A stretch of 64,000 bases of DNA from Anaerolineales bacterium (lineage in GTDB: Bacteria > Chloroflexota > Anaerolineae > JAAEKA01). Of this stretch, positions 8,325-15,555 are shown in pieces. Within the stretch, counting starts at the first letter, position 1, and every line of letters begins with the position of its first letter. Location of the stretch: assembly GCA_020634615.1 (NCBI GenBank), contig JACKBI010000006.1:259058-323057 (forward strand). The letters run 5' to 3'. Both the position numbers and the translations under genes were made by a program. The notes below the pieces were generated by a model that saw only the letters and a program-made list of their open reading frames with translations, did not search any database and was not told the DNA's origin.

Positions 8325-9116
8325 TCAGTCCTCGAACAGATTGCGTTTGCTGAACGGCGCTGTCAGAAAGCGCAGATACAGACCGGCGCGCGAGACGTAC
8401 TCCAGCGAAGCGCCATTTTTCTTGTTGTCCAGTACTTTCTTGACCAGCGCCGGTGCAACTTCGTCCAGCGGGCTGGCAATGATGTTGAAGATACGCTTGT
8501 TTTCTTCCAGTCTCGCCGGATCGTCTTTATACTGGTCCAGCACGAGATCGGTCAGCACCATACCCGGCTGGATGGTGCCGATCTGGACAAATGTGTCCTT
8601 CAGCTCCTCCGCCAGCGTTTTGCTGAGGAAGGTCACCGCTGACTTCGATGCGCCGTAGACACCGATCCCGGCGCGCACGCGGCCGTTGGAGCCGAACCCC
8701 TCAAAGTTGTAGATTTGTCCGCCCCCTTGCGCCAGCATGGCAGGCACGGCCACCCGGCAGCAGTTGATGACGCCGATCACATTGCTTTCGATGACCGAGC
8801 GCACGGTCTGGTCATCCAGTTCCCAGATCGGCAGTTGCGGGTGTCCCGTGCCGGCATTGTTGATCCAGATGTCGACGCGGCCGAAGCGGGCAACCGATTG
8901 CTGCCAGAGCGCCTCGACCTGCTCGGGAATCGTCACGTCGCAGAGGAAGCCGGCAACGCGCTCGCTGCCGTGGCTGGCGCTCAGCTCGGCCACGGCGTTG
9001 TCCAGCGGCTCCTGCCGCCTGCCGCTGATAACGACCCGACAGCCCTCGCTCAGGAACGCGTCGGCCATGGCCAAACCGATGCCTTTGGTGGATCCGGTAA
9101 GTACGATGCTTTTCAT
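8325..9116 (-). CDS. Short-chain dehydrogenase/reductase (SDR)
   Basis: A 263-residue classical SDR that should oxidise or reduce an alcohol/ketone with NAD(P)H. The cofactor motif TGSTKGIG is at residues 7-14, NNAG at 86-89, a Ser in FEGFGSNG near 143, and the catalytic YGASK (Tyr154, Lys158). The arginines SGRR after the second strand suggest NADP(H). The FEG-x-GS-x-G stretch before the active site recalls the chlorophyll b reductase-like subgroup, but that is only a resemblance. The ribosome site is CTGGAG about 6 bases before the ATG. Substrate unknown. Confidence 0.92.
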   Translation of the reverse strand: MKSIVLTGSTKGIGLAMADAFLSEGCRVVISGRRQEPLDNAVAELSASHGSERVAGFLCDVTIPEQVEALWQQSVARFGRVDIWINNAGTGHPQLPIWELDDQTVRSVIESNVIGVINCCRVAVPAMLAQGGGQIYNFEGFGSNGRVRAGIGVYGASKSAVTFLSKTLAEELKDTFVQIGTIQPGMVLTDLVLDQYKDDPARLEENKRIFNIIASPLDEVAPALVKKVLDNKKNGASLEYVSRAGLYLRFLTAPFSKRNLFED

Positions 9117-9201
9117 GTTTTTCTCCAGTGCGAAACACCCCAGATGGTGTCCTGCCTAAAATCCGACTTGGAGAACTCCAGATGTTTCACAAAATAAGTA
9201 A

Positions 9202-9248
9202 CATAGCCCCTTGTGAGCGCCTCCGGGGAGACGGCACAAGGGGCTATG
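9202..9248. terminator. 14-bp hairpin downstream of the subtilisin gene
   Basis: Arms CATAGCCCCTTGTG (9202-9215) and its perfect complement (9235-9248) around a 19-nt loop, between the 3' end of the subtilisin gene and the start of the SDR gene. No T-run; probable terminator or mRNA-end stabiliser. Confidence 0.55.
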
Positions 9249-9397
9249 CTTAACAGATGAGAGGCGGGCAGAAGGCCCGATTCTAGTCGAAATGACCATC
9301 GAGAGGTGGCTGGTTCGCGCTTGCCAATCAGTTGCCGCTGTGGCCGGTCTGGGTGAATCCAACGAGCCAACACCGCGATGTCATGGATACCGTATCT

Positions 9398-10771
9398 CTA
9401 GTTTACCAGCGCGAATGTCAGGAACATGGATGACATACACACAATACAGATGCATAGCAGCACCAGGATGGCGATGACGATCCAGAACGTACGACTCGTT
9501 CCTGCGTTCTGAGCGGACGCTCCGCCGCCGAAGGGCGAGCATCCACCGGGCTCGGGTGTTGGGTCCGGCGGTGGTGGCGGAGGAGGAGGTGGTGGCGGCG
9601 GCGGCGGTGGCGGTGGCGGTGGCGGCGGACTGACCGTCCAACTGTTGGCCGCGATGATGTCGCCGCGGCCGCTCCCTTGCGTGTTGGCGTCAAGGCCCAG
9701 GTTGATGGCGGTTTCCATCAGCCGCTGCTTGATCTCTGCTGGTGGGCTGCCAGGATGGGCTTGCAAGAGCAGCGCGGCTGCGCCCGATGCGTGGGGCGTC
9801 GCCATGCTGGTGCCCGAGGCCGAGGTGTAGCGCGCGTCCACCGGCGAGCCCATGGAAGTGCCCTGCGCGCGCGCAGCGATGATCTGGTGGCCAGGGAAGC
9901 AGACATCCGGCTTGACGCGGCCATCGCTGGTCGGCCCGCGGGAGGAGAAGCTGGTCACGTGATCGTTGTCGTCGGTTGCGCCGACCGTGACGACGTTGTG
10001 CGCACAGCCCGGTGAGCCCACCGTGCGTGCATTCGGACCGGCATTACCAGCCGCGACACAGACCACTACACCCTGATTGACCGCCTCATCACACAGCGTG
10101 GACAGCGCGTCGCTGCCGTCGCAACTGACAGACGAACCGAGGGAGAGGTTGATCACCTGCGCGCCTGCCTGCACGGCCCACTCAACGCCGGCCATGACGT
10201 CGCTGGTCATGCCGCTGCCGTTGTCGGCCAGCACCTTGGCAACCAGCAGTGTAGCTTCGGGAGCGACGCCGATATAGCGGCCCGCCGAGGCCGCTCCGCT
10301 GCCCAGAATGGTGCTGGCAACGTGCGTGCCGTGGCCGTGGCCATCCCGCCCGGAGCCGGTGGGATTGGTGAAATCGCGTACGGCAAGGATGCGCGTGTCA
10401 AAGTCGGGATGATCCGGGTCGATTCCGGTATCGACGACGGCAACTTTGATGCCCTCGCCATCGAAACCCAGGTTCCACATCTGCGGCGCCCGTATCTTGG
10501 GCACCGAAACGTCGAGCATGGTGTGAACTGGCAAGTCCTCCCAGATCTGCACCACGGCGGGCGACTGCTGTAGCGCCATCAGCGCCTCCGGCGTGCCGGA
10601 TACAACCTGGGCGGGTATCAAATCGAACTGCTGACCCAGTTGAAGGTTCGACTCGCCGGCTGCCAGCTCGTTGACCGCGGCCATTGCTCCGGCATCCGCA
10701 TAGCGCACGATGACCTGAACGGGCTGATCGGCGGCCGCGGCTGCCACTGGTGACAAAGACATTTCGCTCAT
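9398..10771 (-). CDS. S8 family subtilisin-like serine protease with polyproline stalk and C-terminal membrane anchor
   Basis: A 457-residue peptidase. The catalytic triad is Asp114 (VVDTGID), His150 (GHGTHVA) and Ser322 (GTSMATPHASG), with the oxyanion Asn243 in AAGNAGP. Residues ~17-90 form an I9-like propeptide. After the catalytic domain come 21 consecutive prolines (382-402), a short Gly/Ser region, and a hydrophobic helix (~428-455) with cysteines. There is no classical N-terminal signal peptide, so the route to the membrane is unclear. The stalk would hold the catalytic domain away from the membrane. AGGAGG precedes the ATG. A separate gene for an I9-like protein lies 69 bases upstream in the same direction. 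Confidence 0.93.
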   Translation of the reverse strand: MSEMSLSPVAAAAADQPVQVIVRYADAGAMAAVNELAAGESNLQLGQQFDLIPAQVVSGTPEALMALQQSPAVVQIWEDLPVHTMLDVSVPKIRAPQMWNLGFDGEGIKVAVVDTGIDPDHPDFDTRILAVRDFTNPTGSGRDGHGHGTHVASTILGSGAASAGRYIGVAPEATLLVAKVLADNGSGMTSDVMAGVEWAVQAGAQVINLSLGSSVSCDGSDALSTLCDEAVNQGVVVCVAAGNAGPNARTVGSPGCAHNVVTVGATDDNDHVTSFSSRGPTSDGRVKPDVCFPGHQIIAARAQGTSMGSPVDARYTSASGTSMATPHASGAAALLLQAHPGSPPAEIKQRLMETAINLGLDANTQGSGRGDIIAANSWTVSPPPPPPPPPPPPPPPPPPPPPDPTPEPGGCSPFGGGASAQNAGTSRTFWIVIAILVLLCICIVCMSSMFLTFALVN

Positions 10772-10840
10772 AAGGCCTCCTGGAAAGTCTGGGAATCGGG
10801 GTTTCTATCGACTATGAACGACGACGGGGAACCTTTTAGG

Positions 10841-11101
10841 TCACAACGCGTAGACGGGTCCGTCATCTTCGACCCGCTGAACCCACGATTGGTCTGCCAG
10901 TTCGAGTGCTGTTGCTCCGGTGCAAGTGACAGCGAAGGTCGGAACCAGCGTCAGCCGGCGGCGGACAGAGGCGCCAGCCGCTTCGATCTGCACCTGGCGC
11001 TGGTCGTCCGCGCGGTCAACCCGCACGAGGAGGTTGAAAGCCTCGTGCGGCTGGCTGCGAATGGCAATCACCAGATCAGCGTCGATTTTGGATGACGTCA
11101 T
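10841..11101 (-). CDS. Stand-alone I9-like protease propeptide/inhibitor
   Basis: An 86-residue protein, unannotatable by length alone, but its second half (VRRRLTLVPTFAVTCTGA, then ALELADQSWVQRVEDD) aligns by eye with the N-terminal propeptide of the neighbouring protease (LGQQFDLIPAQVVSGTPEAL, QQSPAVVQIWED). That is the peptidase inhibitor I9 pattern. The ATG at 11101 is preceded by GGGAGGA. It would act as a separate inhibitor or folding helper for the subtilisin encoded just downstream. No signal peptide is visible, as in the protease. Homology is inferred from pattern, not from a search. Confidence 0.72.
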   Translation of the reverse strand: MTSSKIDADLVIAIRSQPHEAFNLLVRVDRADDQRQVQIEAAGASVRRRLTLVPTFAVTCTGATALELADQSWVQRVEDDGPVYAL

Positions 11102-11120
11102 GTCGGGGGTCCTCCCGGCC

Positions 11121-11149
11121 ATTGTAACATGACGGTGAACATTGAGCAA
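11121..11149 (-). promoter_or_regulatory. Promoter of the inhibitor-subtilisin operon
   Basis: On the minus strand TTGCTC (11144-11149) and TACAAT (11121-11126) are spaced 17 bp. The start site would fall near 11114, giving a ~13-nt leader with the GGGAGGA ribosome site. Confidence 0.5.
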
Positions 11150-11166
11150 GGGAAATAGCGATTTCG

Positions 11167-11895
11167 TCAGATGCCAAACGGCCCCAGATACTTGTCCGGC
11201 ATCCACTCGCTGGGCGGCGTCACGACGTGACCGTTGCCGCCGGGATGCTGGCTGCGCAGATCGGCGATCTCCTGCTCCAGTTGCACCAGCCGGTCGCCAA
11301 AGGCGCGCAACGCTTCCGCCGTCGCGTCGGGCATGATGTTGTGTTGCAGGTCGCGGTCAGGATCGGCCGGCTGTTGCGATATGTCGCGATGGCGCACACG
11401 TCCCGGTACGCCAACCACCACCGACTCCGGCGGCGTATCCTTGACCACCACCGAATTTGCTCCGATGCGGCTGTGGTCACCGACCGTCACCGGTCCCAAC
11501 ACCTTCGCGCCCGCGCCGATGACAACGCCGTCGCCGATGGTCGGGTGCCGCTTGCCCTTCTCAATGCTGACGCCACCCAGCGTCACGCCGTGGTAGAGCG
11601 TCACGTTGGCGCCGATCTCGGCTGTTTCGCCGATCACCACGCCCATGCCGTGGTCAATGAAGAACCCGGGGCCGATGGTGGCGCCCGGGTGAATCTCGAT
11701 GCCCGTCAGGAACCGGTTGACATGCGATACCCAGCGCGCCCACAACCGCCGATCATGAACCCATAGCCAGTGGGCCAGCTTGTGGAACCAGATCGCGTGC
11801 AGGCCCGGATAGGTCAGAAGCACCTCGGCTGTGCTGCGGGCTGCCGGGTCGCGCTTGAAAATGGATTGAATATCAGCGCGCAGATTGCGAAACAT
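11167..11895 (-). CDS. cysE: Serine O-acetyltransferase
   Basis: A 242-residue enzyme making O-acetylserine from serine and acetyl-CoA, the first step of cysteine synthesis. It has a short N-terminal helical domain (RNLRADIQSIFKRDPAA) like the shorter EpsC/CysE class, then a left-handed beta-helix of hexapeptide repeats from ~residue 70. Signatures include GIEIHPGATIG, FIDHGMGVVIGET and LYHGVTLGG, with the catalytic His residues in DHG and YHG. A ~60-residue polar tail with a coiled-coil stretch (LRAFGDRLVQLEQEIADL) follows and is longer than usual. GGAGGT supports the ATG at 11895. It lies downstream of cysK in the same direction. Confidence 0.95.
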   Translation of the reverse strand: MFRNLRADIQSIFKRDPAARSTAEVLLTYPGLHAIWFHKLAHWLWVHDRRLWARWVSHVNRFLTGIEIHPGATIGPGFFIDHGMGVVIGETAEIGANVTLYHGVTLGGVSIEKGKRHPTIGDGVVIGAGAKVLGPVTVGDHSRIGANSVVVKDTPPESVVVGVPGRVRHRDISQQPADPDRDLQHNIMPDATAEALRAFGDRLVQLEQEIADLRSQHPGGNGHVVTPPSEWMPDKYLGPFGI

Positions 11896-12019
11896 GAGTA
11901 CCTCCGCACAAATATCGCCGCCATGGCAGCCGTTGAGGTGACAATCACTCCGAGCATCGCCCCGGTGATGTGGGACATTGATGGAAGTGACTGTCACCTG
12001 CACGTCTGGGCCGCAGCGA

Positions 12020-12961
12020 CTAATCCAGGATGTCTGCGAATAGTGCGGTGCTGAGATAGCGTTCGCCCGACGATGGAATGATCGTGACGATGCGTTTGCC
12101 CGCGTTTTCGGGGCGGCGAGCCACCTGCAATGCAGCCCAGATCGCCGCGCCTGATGAGATGCCGACCAGAATGCCGTCGGTGACAGCAACCCGTCGCGCC
12201 GTACTCATCGCATCTTCGTTGCTGACTTTGACGATCTCGTCGATGATGCCGGTGTTGAGCACGCCCGGCACGAAGCCGGCGCCGATGCCCTGAATCTTGT
12301 GCGGGCCAGGCTGACCGCCGCTGAGCACCGGCGAGTCGGCCGGTTCTACTGCAACCGCGACGAAATCGGGATTGCGTGCCTTGATGACCTCGGCGACGCC
12401 GGTAATGGTGCCGCCGGTGCCGATGCCAGACACAAGAATGTCCACCTTGCCATCGGTGTCGCGCCAGATCTCTTCGGCGGTGGTGCGCCGGTGCACATCA
12501 GGATTGGCGGGGTTCTCGAACTGTTGCGGGATGAAATAGCGCGGATCGGCAGCGGCCATTTCATACGCGCGGTTGATGGCACCCTTCATGCCCTCCGTGC
12601 CGGGTGTCAGGATCAGCGCGGCGCCATAGGCGCGCAGCAGCTTGCGCCGCTCCAGGCTCATGGTGTCAGGCATCACCAGCGCGCAGCGATAGCCTTTGGC
12701 GGCCGCGACGAAGGCCAGACCGATACCAGTATTGCCGCTGGTCGGCTCGAGGATAATCGTATCCGGCCCAAGCTTGCCGGCTGCTTCGGCTGCTTCGATC
12801 ATGCTCAGACCGATGCGATCTTTGACACTGCTGGCGGGGTTGAAGAACTCCAGTTTGAGCAGTATCTCTGCCACCGCGCCTTCCGCCTCGGCGAGCCGGT
12901 TGAGCCGTACCAGAGGCGTGTTACCAACCAGCTCGGTGATGTTGTTTGCGATATGTGTCAT
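12020..12961 (-). CDS. cysK: Cysteine synthase A (O-acetylserine sulfhydrylase)
   Basis: A 313-residue PLP enzyme that joins sulfide to O-acetylserine. The PLP lysine is Lys47 in NPASSVKDRIG. The substrate-binding loop is EPTSGNTGIGL, the phosphate loop is SGIGTGGTITG, and the C-terminal SSGAAIWA and IIPSSGERYLST match CysK. Length is standard. It starts 3 bases after the stop of the thioredoxin-like gene, so translation is probably coupled, and it is followed by cysE, giving both subunits of a cysteine synthase complex. Confidence 0.97.
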   Translation of the reverse strand: MTHIANNITELVGNTPLVRLNRLAEAEGAVAEILLKLEFFNPASSVKDRIGLSMIEAAEAAGKLGPDTIILEPTSGNTGIGLAFVAAAKGYRCALVMPDTMSLERRKLLRAYGAALILTPGTEGMKGAINRAYEMAAADPRYFIPQQFENPANPDVHRRTTAEEIWRDTDGKVDILVSGIGTGGTITGVAEVIKARNPDFVAVAVEPADSPVLSGGQPGPHKIQGIGAGFVPGVLNTGIIDEIVKVSNEDAMSTARRVAVTDGILVGISSGAAIWAALQVARRPENAGKRIVTIIPSSGERYLSTALFADILD

Positions 12962-12964
12962 TGT

Positions 12965-13408
12965 CTATTTCCTTGCGGGTCGGCTCGCTGTCGGTGTCTC
13001 AGCTTTCTTGAGCTGCGCCAGCAAGCGGTCGGGTGTTGCCAGGCCGTGATTGACGGCCACCGGGTGGCCCTGGCGGTCGAGCACCACGGTGGTCGGCACG
13101 GTCATCACGTGATAGAAGTCGGCCAGCTCGTGCTGATCGACGGCGTCCAGTTTTACCAGGTTCATGTCCTGGCGGTGCGCCTGTACCTGTGCCAGGGCGG
13201 GCGCCTGTTGCAAGCGGCACTGTGCGCAGGTCGCAGTGGTGAAGTAGAGCACCGTGGGCTGACCGCCTGGGGTCAGCGCTGCCAGTTGCTCAGGCAGATG
13301 CACTCGCCCCAGCTGCTGAAGTTGATGTGCGGTGTACAGCCGCCATAACGCCACCCCCGCCAGCAGGGTCAACGCAAAGACGAGCAGGCCAATGGATCGT
13401 TCCAGCAT
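12965..13408 (-). CDS. Membrane-anchored thioredoxin-like protein
   Basis: A 147-residue protein with one N-terminal membrane helix (GLLVFALTLLAGVALWRLY) and a thioredoxin fold facing outward. The redox motif is Cys61-Ala-Gln-Cys64 in YFTTATCAQC. The conserved cis-Pro appears in VMTVPTTVVLD. It likely handles thiols or disulfides at the membrane. The ATG at 13408 is preferred because AGGGAG lies 8 bases upstream; an in-frame upstream ATG at 13438 would overlap the DUF4395 gene. It is encoded directly after a DUF4395 gene and before cysK. Confidence 0.87.
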   Translation of the reverse strand: MLERSIGLLVFALTLLAGVALWRLYTAHQLQQLGRVHLPEQLAALTPGGQPTVLYFTTATCAQCRLQQAPALAQVQAHRQDMNLVKLDAVDQHELADFYHVMTVPTTVVLDRQGHPVAVNHGLATPDRLLAQLKKAETPTASRPARK

Positions 13409-13413
13409 CGCAG

Positions 13414-13878
13414 CTACGCTCCCTGTGTCGCCCGCCACCAGGGCAGGTCAGCATGAATACCGCGGCGGGCGAGCTGGTAATACATGAAGCAGCCCAGGCA
13501 GAACCCCAGGAACAGATTAACCGCGGCCAGCGCGACGACAATGCCAGTCAGCAGCCAGCCAAGCGGGCCCGCGCCGGCAAAAAGGGCCAGGCTGCTCAGG
13601 GTCAGGAAGAGTGCGCCAACGCCCTGCGCGAACAGGTGTGGCTTGGGATCGTCAGCTTTGGGCGCAGGTCGAACCACATGCAGCGGCTTCAGGACATGCT
13701 TGTAAAACAACTTGAAGAGGCCGGCGCGCGGCACAAGGGTGCCGACCCACATTACCACGCCGACGAAAACCACCAGCCACGGCTGGTTGAGCAGAAACGC
13801 CAGCGCCAGCAAGGCAATGATCGATGCCTGGTTGACCCGCAGGGCGCTGTAATCGACGACAGAAGACTGATTTGTCAT
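13414..13878 (-). CDS. DUF4395 family membrane protein
   Basis: A 154-residue protein with about four membrane segments. It has the DUF4395 pattern: an N-terminal VDYSALRVNQASI, a PRAGLFKLFYKHVLKP cytosolic loop, a DDPKPHLFAQGVG segment and a late FCLGCFMYY with two cysteines. The family is often adjacent to thioredoxins, thiosulfate/sulfur-transfer or cysteine genes, and the Cys-x-x-Cys pair suggests a thiol role. GAGGT supports the ATG at 13878. It lies within the sulfur gene island and overlaps nothing after start choice. Confidence 0.85.
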   Translation of the reverse strand: MTNQSSVVDYSALRVNQASIIALLALAFLLNQPWLVVFVGVVMWVGTLVPRAGLFKLFYKHVLKPLHVVRPAPKADDPKPHLFAQGVGALFLTLSSLALFAGAGPLGWLLTGIVVALAAVNLFLGFCLGCFMYYQLARRGIHADLPWWRATQGA

Positions 13879-13953
13879 GGTTGTTACCTCGTGTTGCATG
13901 CGATCGCGTCGCGGTTGTTGGGACCGGTTACGAACCGGACGATTACCTGCGCA

Positions 13954-14265
13954 TTACACCGTCCCGATGATCGCCCACACCGGTTCGATTGCGACGATCG
14001 CGTCGCGGTCGAGTGTGCCGTAGAGGTGCGGGAAGACGCCATCGGGCGTCTCGTCAAAACGTAGCGGCGCGCTGAGCAACGATTCGTCGATCACCAGCAC
14101 AGCCAGATCTGGCACATCAGGGTACAGATTGGCAGCCACCCACGCGACTTGCGCCGGTGTCGCGCTCAGGTGAATGAATCCTTCGTCCACCAAACTGGCG
14201 GCGAAATACGGCTCATCGGCCGGCTGGCTGTCGAAATCAGAACGTGAAATGAGGTGATAGAGCAT
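13954..14265 (-). CDS. DUF952 family protein
   Basis: A 103-residue cytosolic protein of the DUF952 family, with the usual opening MLYHLISRSDF, then EGFIHLSATPAQV and the ending HLYGTLDRDAIVAIEPV. The family fold is related to ADP-ribosyltransferase-like barrels, and the function is unknown. The start at 14265 is chosen to match the family opening; the codons upstream read through a tandem repeat and are not coding. It lies between cysM and DUF4395 on the same strand. Confidence 0.85.
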   Translation of the reverse strand: MLYHLISRSDFDSQPADEPYFAASLVDEGFIHLSATPAQVAWVAANLYPDVPDLAVLVIDESLLSAPLRFDETPDGVFPHLYGTLDRDAIVAIEPVWAIIGTV

Positions 14266-14280
14266 AGGTCTTCCAGATGA

Positions 14281-14312
14281 CAGGGTGACAAGGTGACTGG
14301 GTGACAAGGTGT
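14281..14312. repeat. Four tandem 8-bp repeats
   Basis: CAGGGTGA, CAAGGTGA, CTGGGTGA, CAAGGTGT in tandem, a short-tandem-repeat type seen between genes in several environmental phyla. It lies in the 117-base gap between cysM and the DUF952 gene. Confidence 0.75.
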
Positions 14313-14339
14313 ACGTAGAAGGTGGCAGGTGGTCTGTAA

Positions 14340-14384
14340 GGAGGGCTTTCCCTCCTTTCCTTCCTTTCCCTCTCCGCTCTCCTC
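14340..14384. repeat. Polypurine/polypyrimidine repeat copy 1
   Basis: On the minus strand GGAGAGGGAAAGGAAGG continues into AAAGGAGGGAAAG and reaches the 3' end of cysM. The same core occurs inside the genes at 37308-37348 and 48097-48196. Confidence 0.65.
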
Positions 14385-15342
14385 AGTCAAAAAGTCCCAG
14401 GCTGACATACTTCGCGCCGCCGTCGGGCAGCACGGTGACGACGACGCCATGATCCAGTTCGCGCGCGATCTGCAATGCACCTGTGACAGCCGCGCCAGCA
14501 CTGAAACCGACGAACAGCCCGTGCTTGCGCGCCAGTTGGCGGGTCATCTCCCAGGCATCCTCGGCGTCAACCGGCAAGTGGCGGTCGGGCAGCCCTGGAT
14601 CGTAGATGCCAGGCACCAGCGAGGTCGGCAGGTGCTTCAACCCCTCGATGACTTGCATCTCGTCGGACGGCTGCAAGGCCACCAACTGGATCGCCGGATT
14701 GTGCTGCTTCAGCCGTCGTCCCACACCGGTGAACGTGCCGGTGGTACCAAGGCCGGCCACGAAATGCGTTACCCGTCCACCGGTTTGGTGCAATATCTCA
14801 GGCCCGGTGGTGTCGAAGTGGGCGCGCCAGTTGCTTTCGTTGTTGTATTGGTCGGGATAGAAGTAGCGCTGCGGCTCGGCAGCCACGATTGAGCGTGCCA
14901 GCCGGATCGCTCCATCCGATCCTTCCAGCGGGTCGCTCTCGATGATCTGCGCACCGTAGGCACGCGCCAGTGCCTTGCGCTCGCGGGTCACGTTGGCCGG
15001 CATCACCAGGTGGACAGTGTAACCCTTAGCCGCGCCGATCATTGCGTAGCCAATGCCGGTATTGCCGCTGGTGGCGTCGAGGAGCGTGCGGCCGGGTGTC
15101 AACTGGCCGCTGCGCTCAGCGTCCTCGATGATCCGCAGCGCCGCGCGATCCTTGACTGAGCCGCCGGGGTTGAACCACTCCGCTTTGGCGAAAAGCTGCA
15201 CATCGGACCGCCCTACCAGCCCGCTCAAGTCCAGCAGCGGCGTGTTGCCGATCTGTTCCAGGATCGAACCGGTTTGCTGAGCACGCTCCGGCGCGACGGC
15301 CCAAATCATGTTTTTGCTGCGGGTGAATATCGTTACAGTCAT
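14383..15342 (-). CDS. cysM: CysM-like cysteine synthase (probable CysO-dependent)
   Basis: A 319-residue PLP enzyme with Lys64 in NPGGSVKDR, the loop DATSGNTGIGY and phosphate-binding GLGTTGTFTGVG. The region LVPGIYDPGLPDRH resembles the CysM that uses O-phosphoserine and thiocarboxylated CysO rather than free sulfide. Its position downstream of a CysO-like carrier and a rhodanese-ThiF gene supports that reading. In the Mycobacterium enzyme an arginine near this region selects O-phosphoserine; here, by eye, a lysine (EGLKHL) may occupy it. A plain O-acetylserine sulfhydrylase remains possible. The far N-terminus (first ~20 residues) is uncertain. Confidence 0.85.
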   Translation of the reverse strand: MTVTIFTRSKNMIWAVAPERAQQTGSILEQIGNTPLLDLSGLVGRSDVQLFAKAEWFNPGGSVKDRAALRIIEDAERSGQLTPGRTLLDATSGNTGIGYAMIGAAKGYTVHLVMPANVTRERKALARAYGAQIIESDPLEGSDGAIRLARSIVAAEPQRYFYPDQYNNESNWRAHFDTTGPEILHQTGGRVTHFVAGLGTTGTFTGVGRRLKQHNPAIQLVALQPSDEMQVIEGLKHLPTSLVPGIYDPGLPDRHLPVDAEDAWEMTRQLARKHGLFVGFSAGAAVTGALQIARELDHGVVVTVLPDGGAKYVSLGLFD

Positions 15343-15386
15343 ACTCGTCTCACAATCCCTGGTCGTAACCGTTCAGGCTGGGTCAG

Positions 15387-15481
15387 AGAAACCGGGTTTT
15401 TCGGTAGAAACGGCCAACATGGCCGCTAACATCGTGTCTGCAAGCCAAGAATCGTTGCTGCACGACAAAAACCCGGTTTCT
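15387..15481. repeat. Inverted repeat between the rhodanese-ThiF gene and cysM
   Basis: AGAAACCGGGTTTTT (15387-15401) and its perfect complement (15467-15481), 65 nt apart. Similar AGAAACCGGGTTT inverted repeats are common dispersed elements in cyanobacteria and other phyla. The following ATTCGTGTTATTCGCGG stretch is also a widespread intergenic motif. Confidence 0.6.
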
Positions 15482-15555
15482 GATCGGTCAGATAAATCGC
15501 TACGTCGACTCTGCGAAATTCGGATAATTCGTGTTATTCGCGGCAAGAGCCTTGC

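Noticed and set aside
9565..9630. GGCGGT-rich repeat that could pass for a CRISPR or minisatellite
   Set aside because: It is the DNA of the 21-proline tract in the subtilisin; there are no spacers and the frame is continuous.
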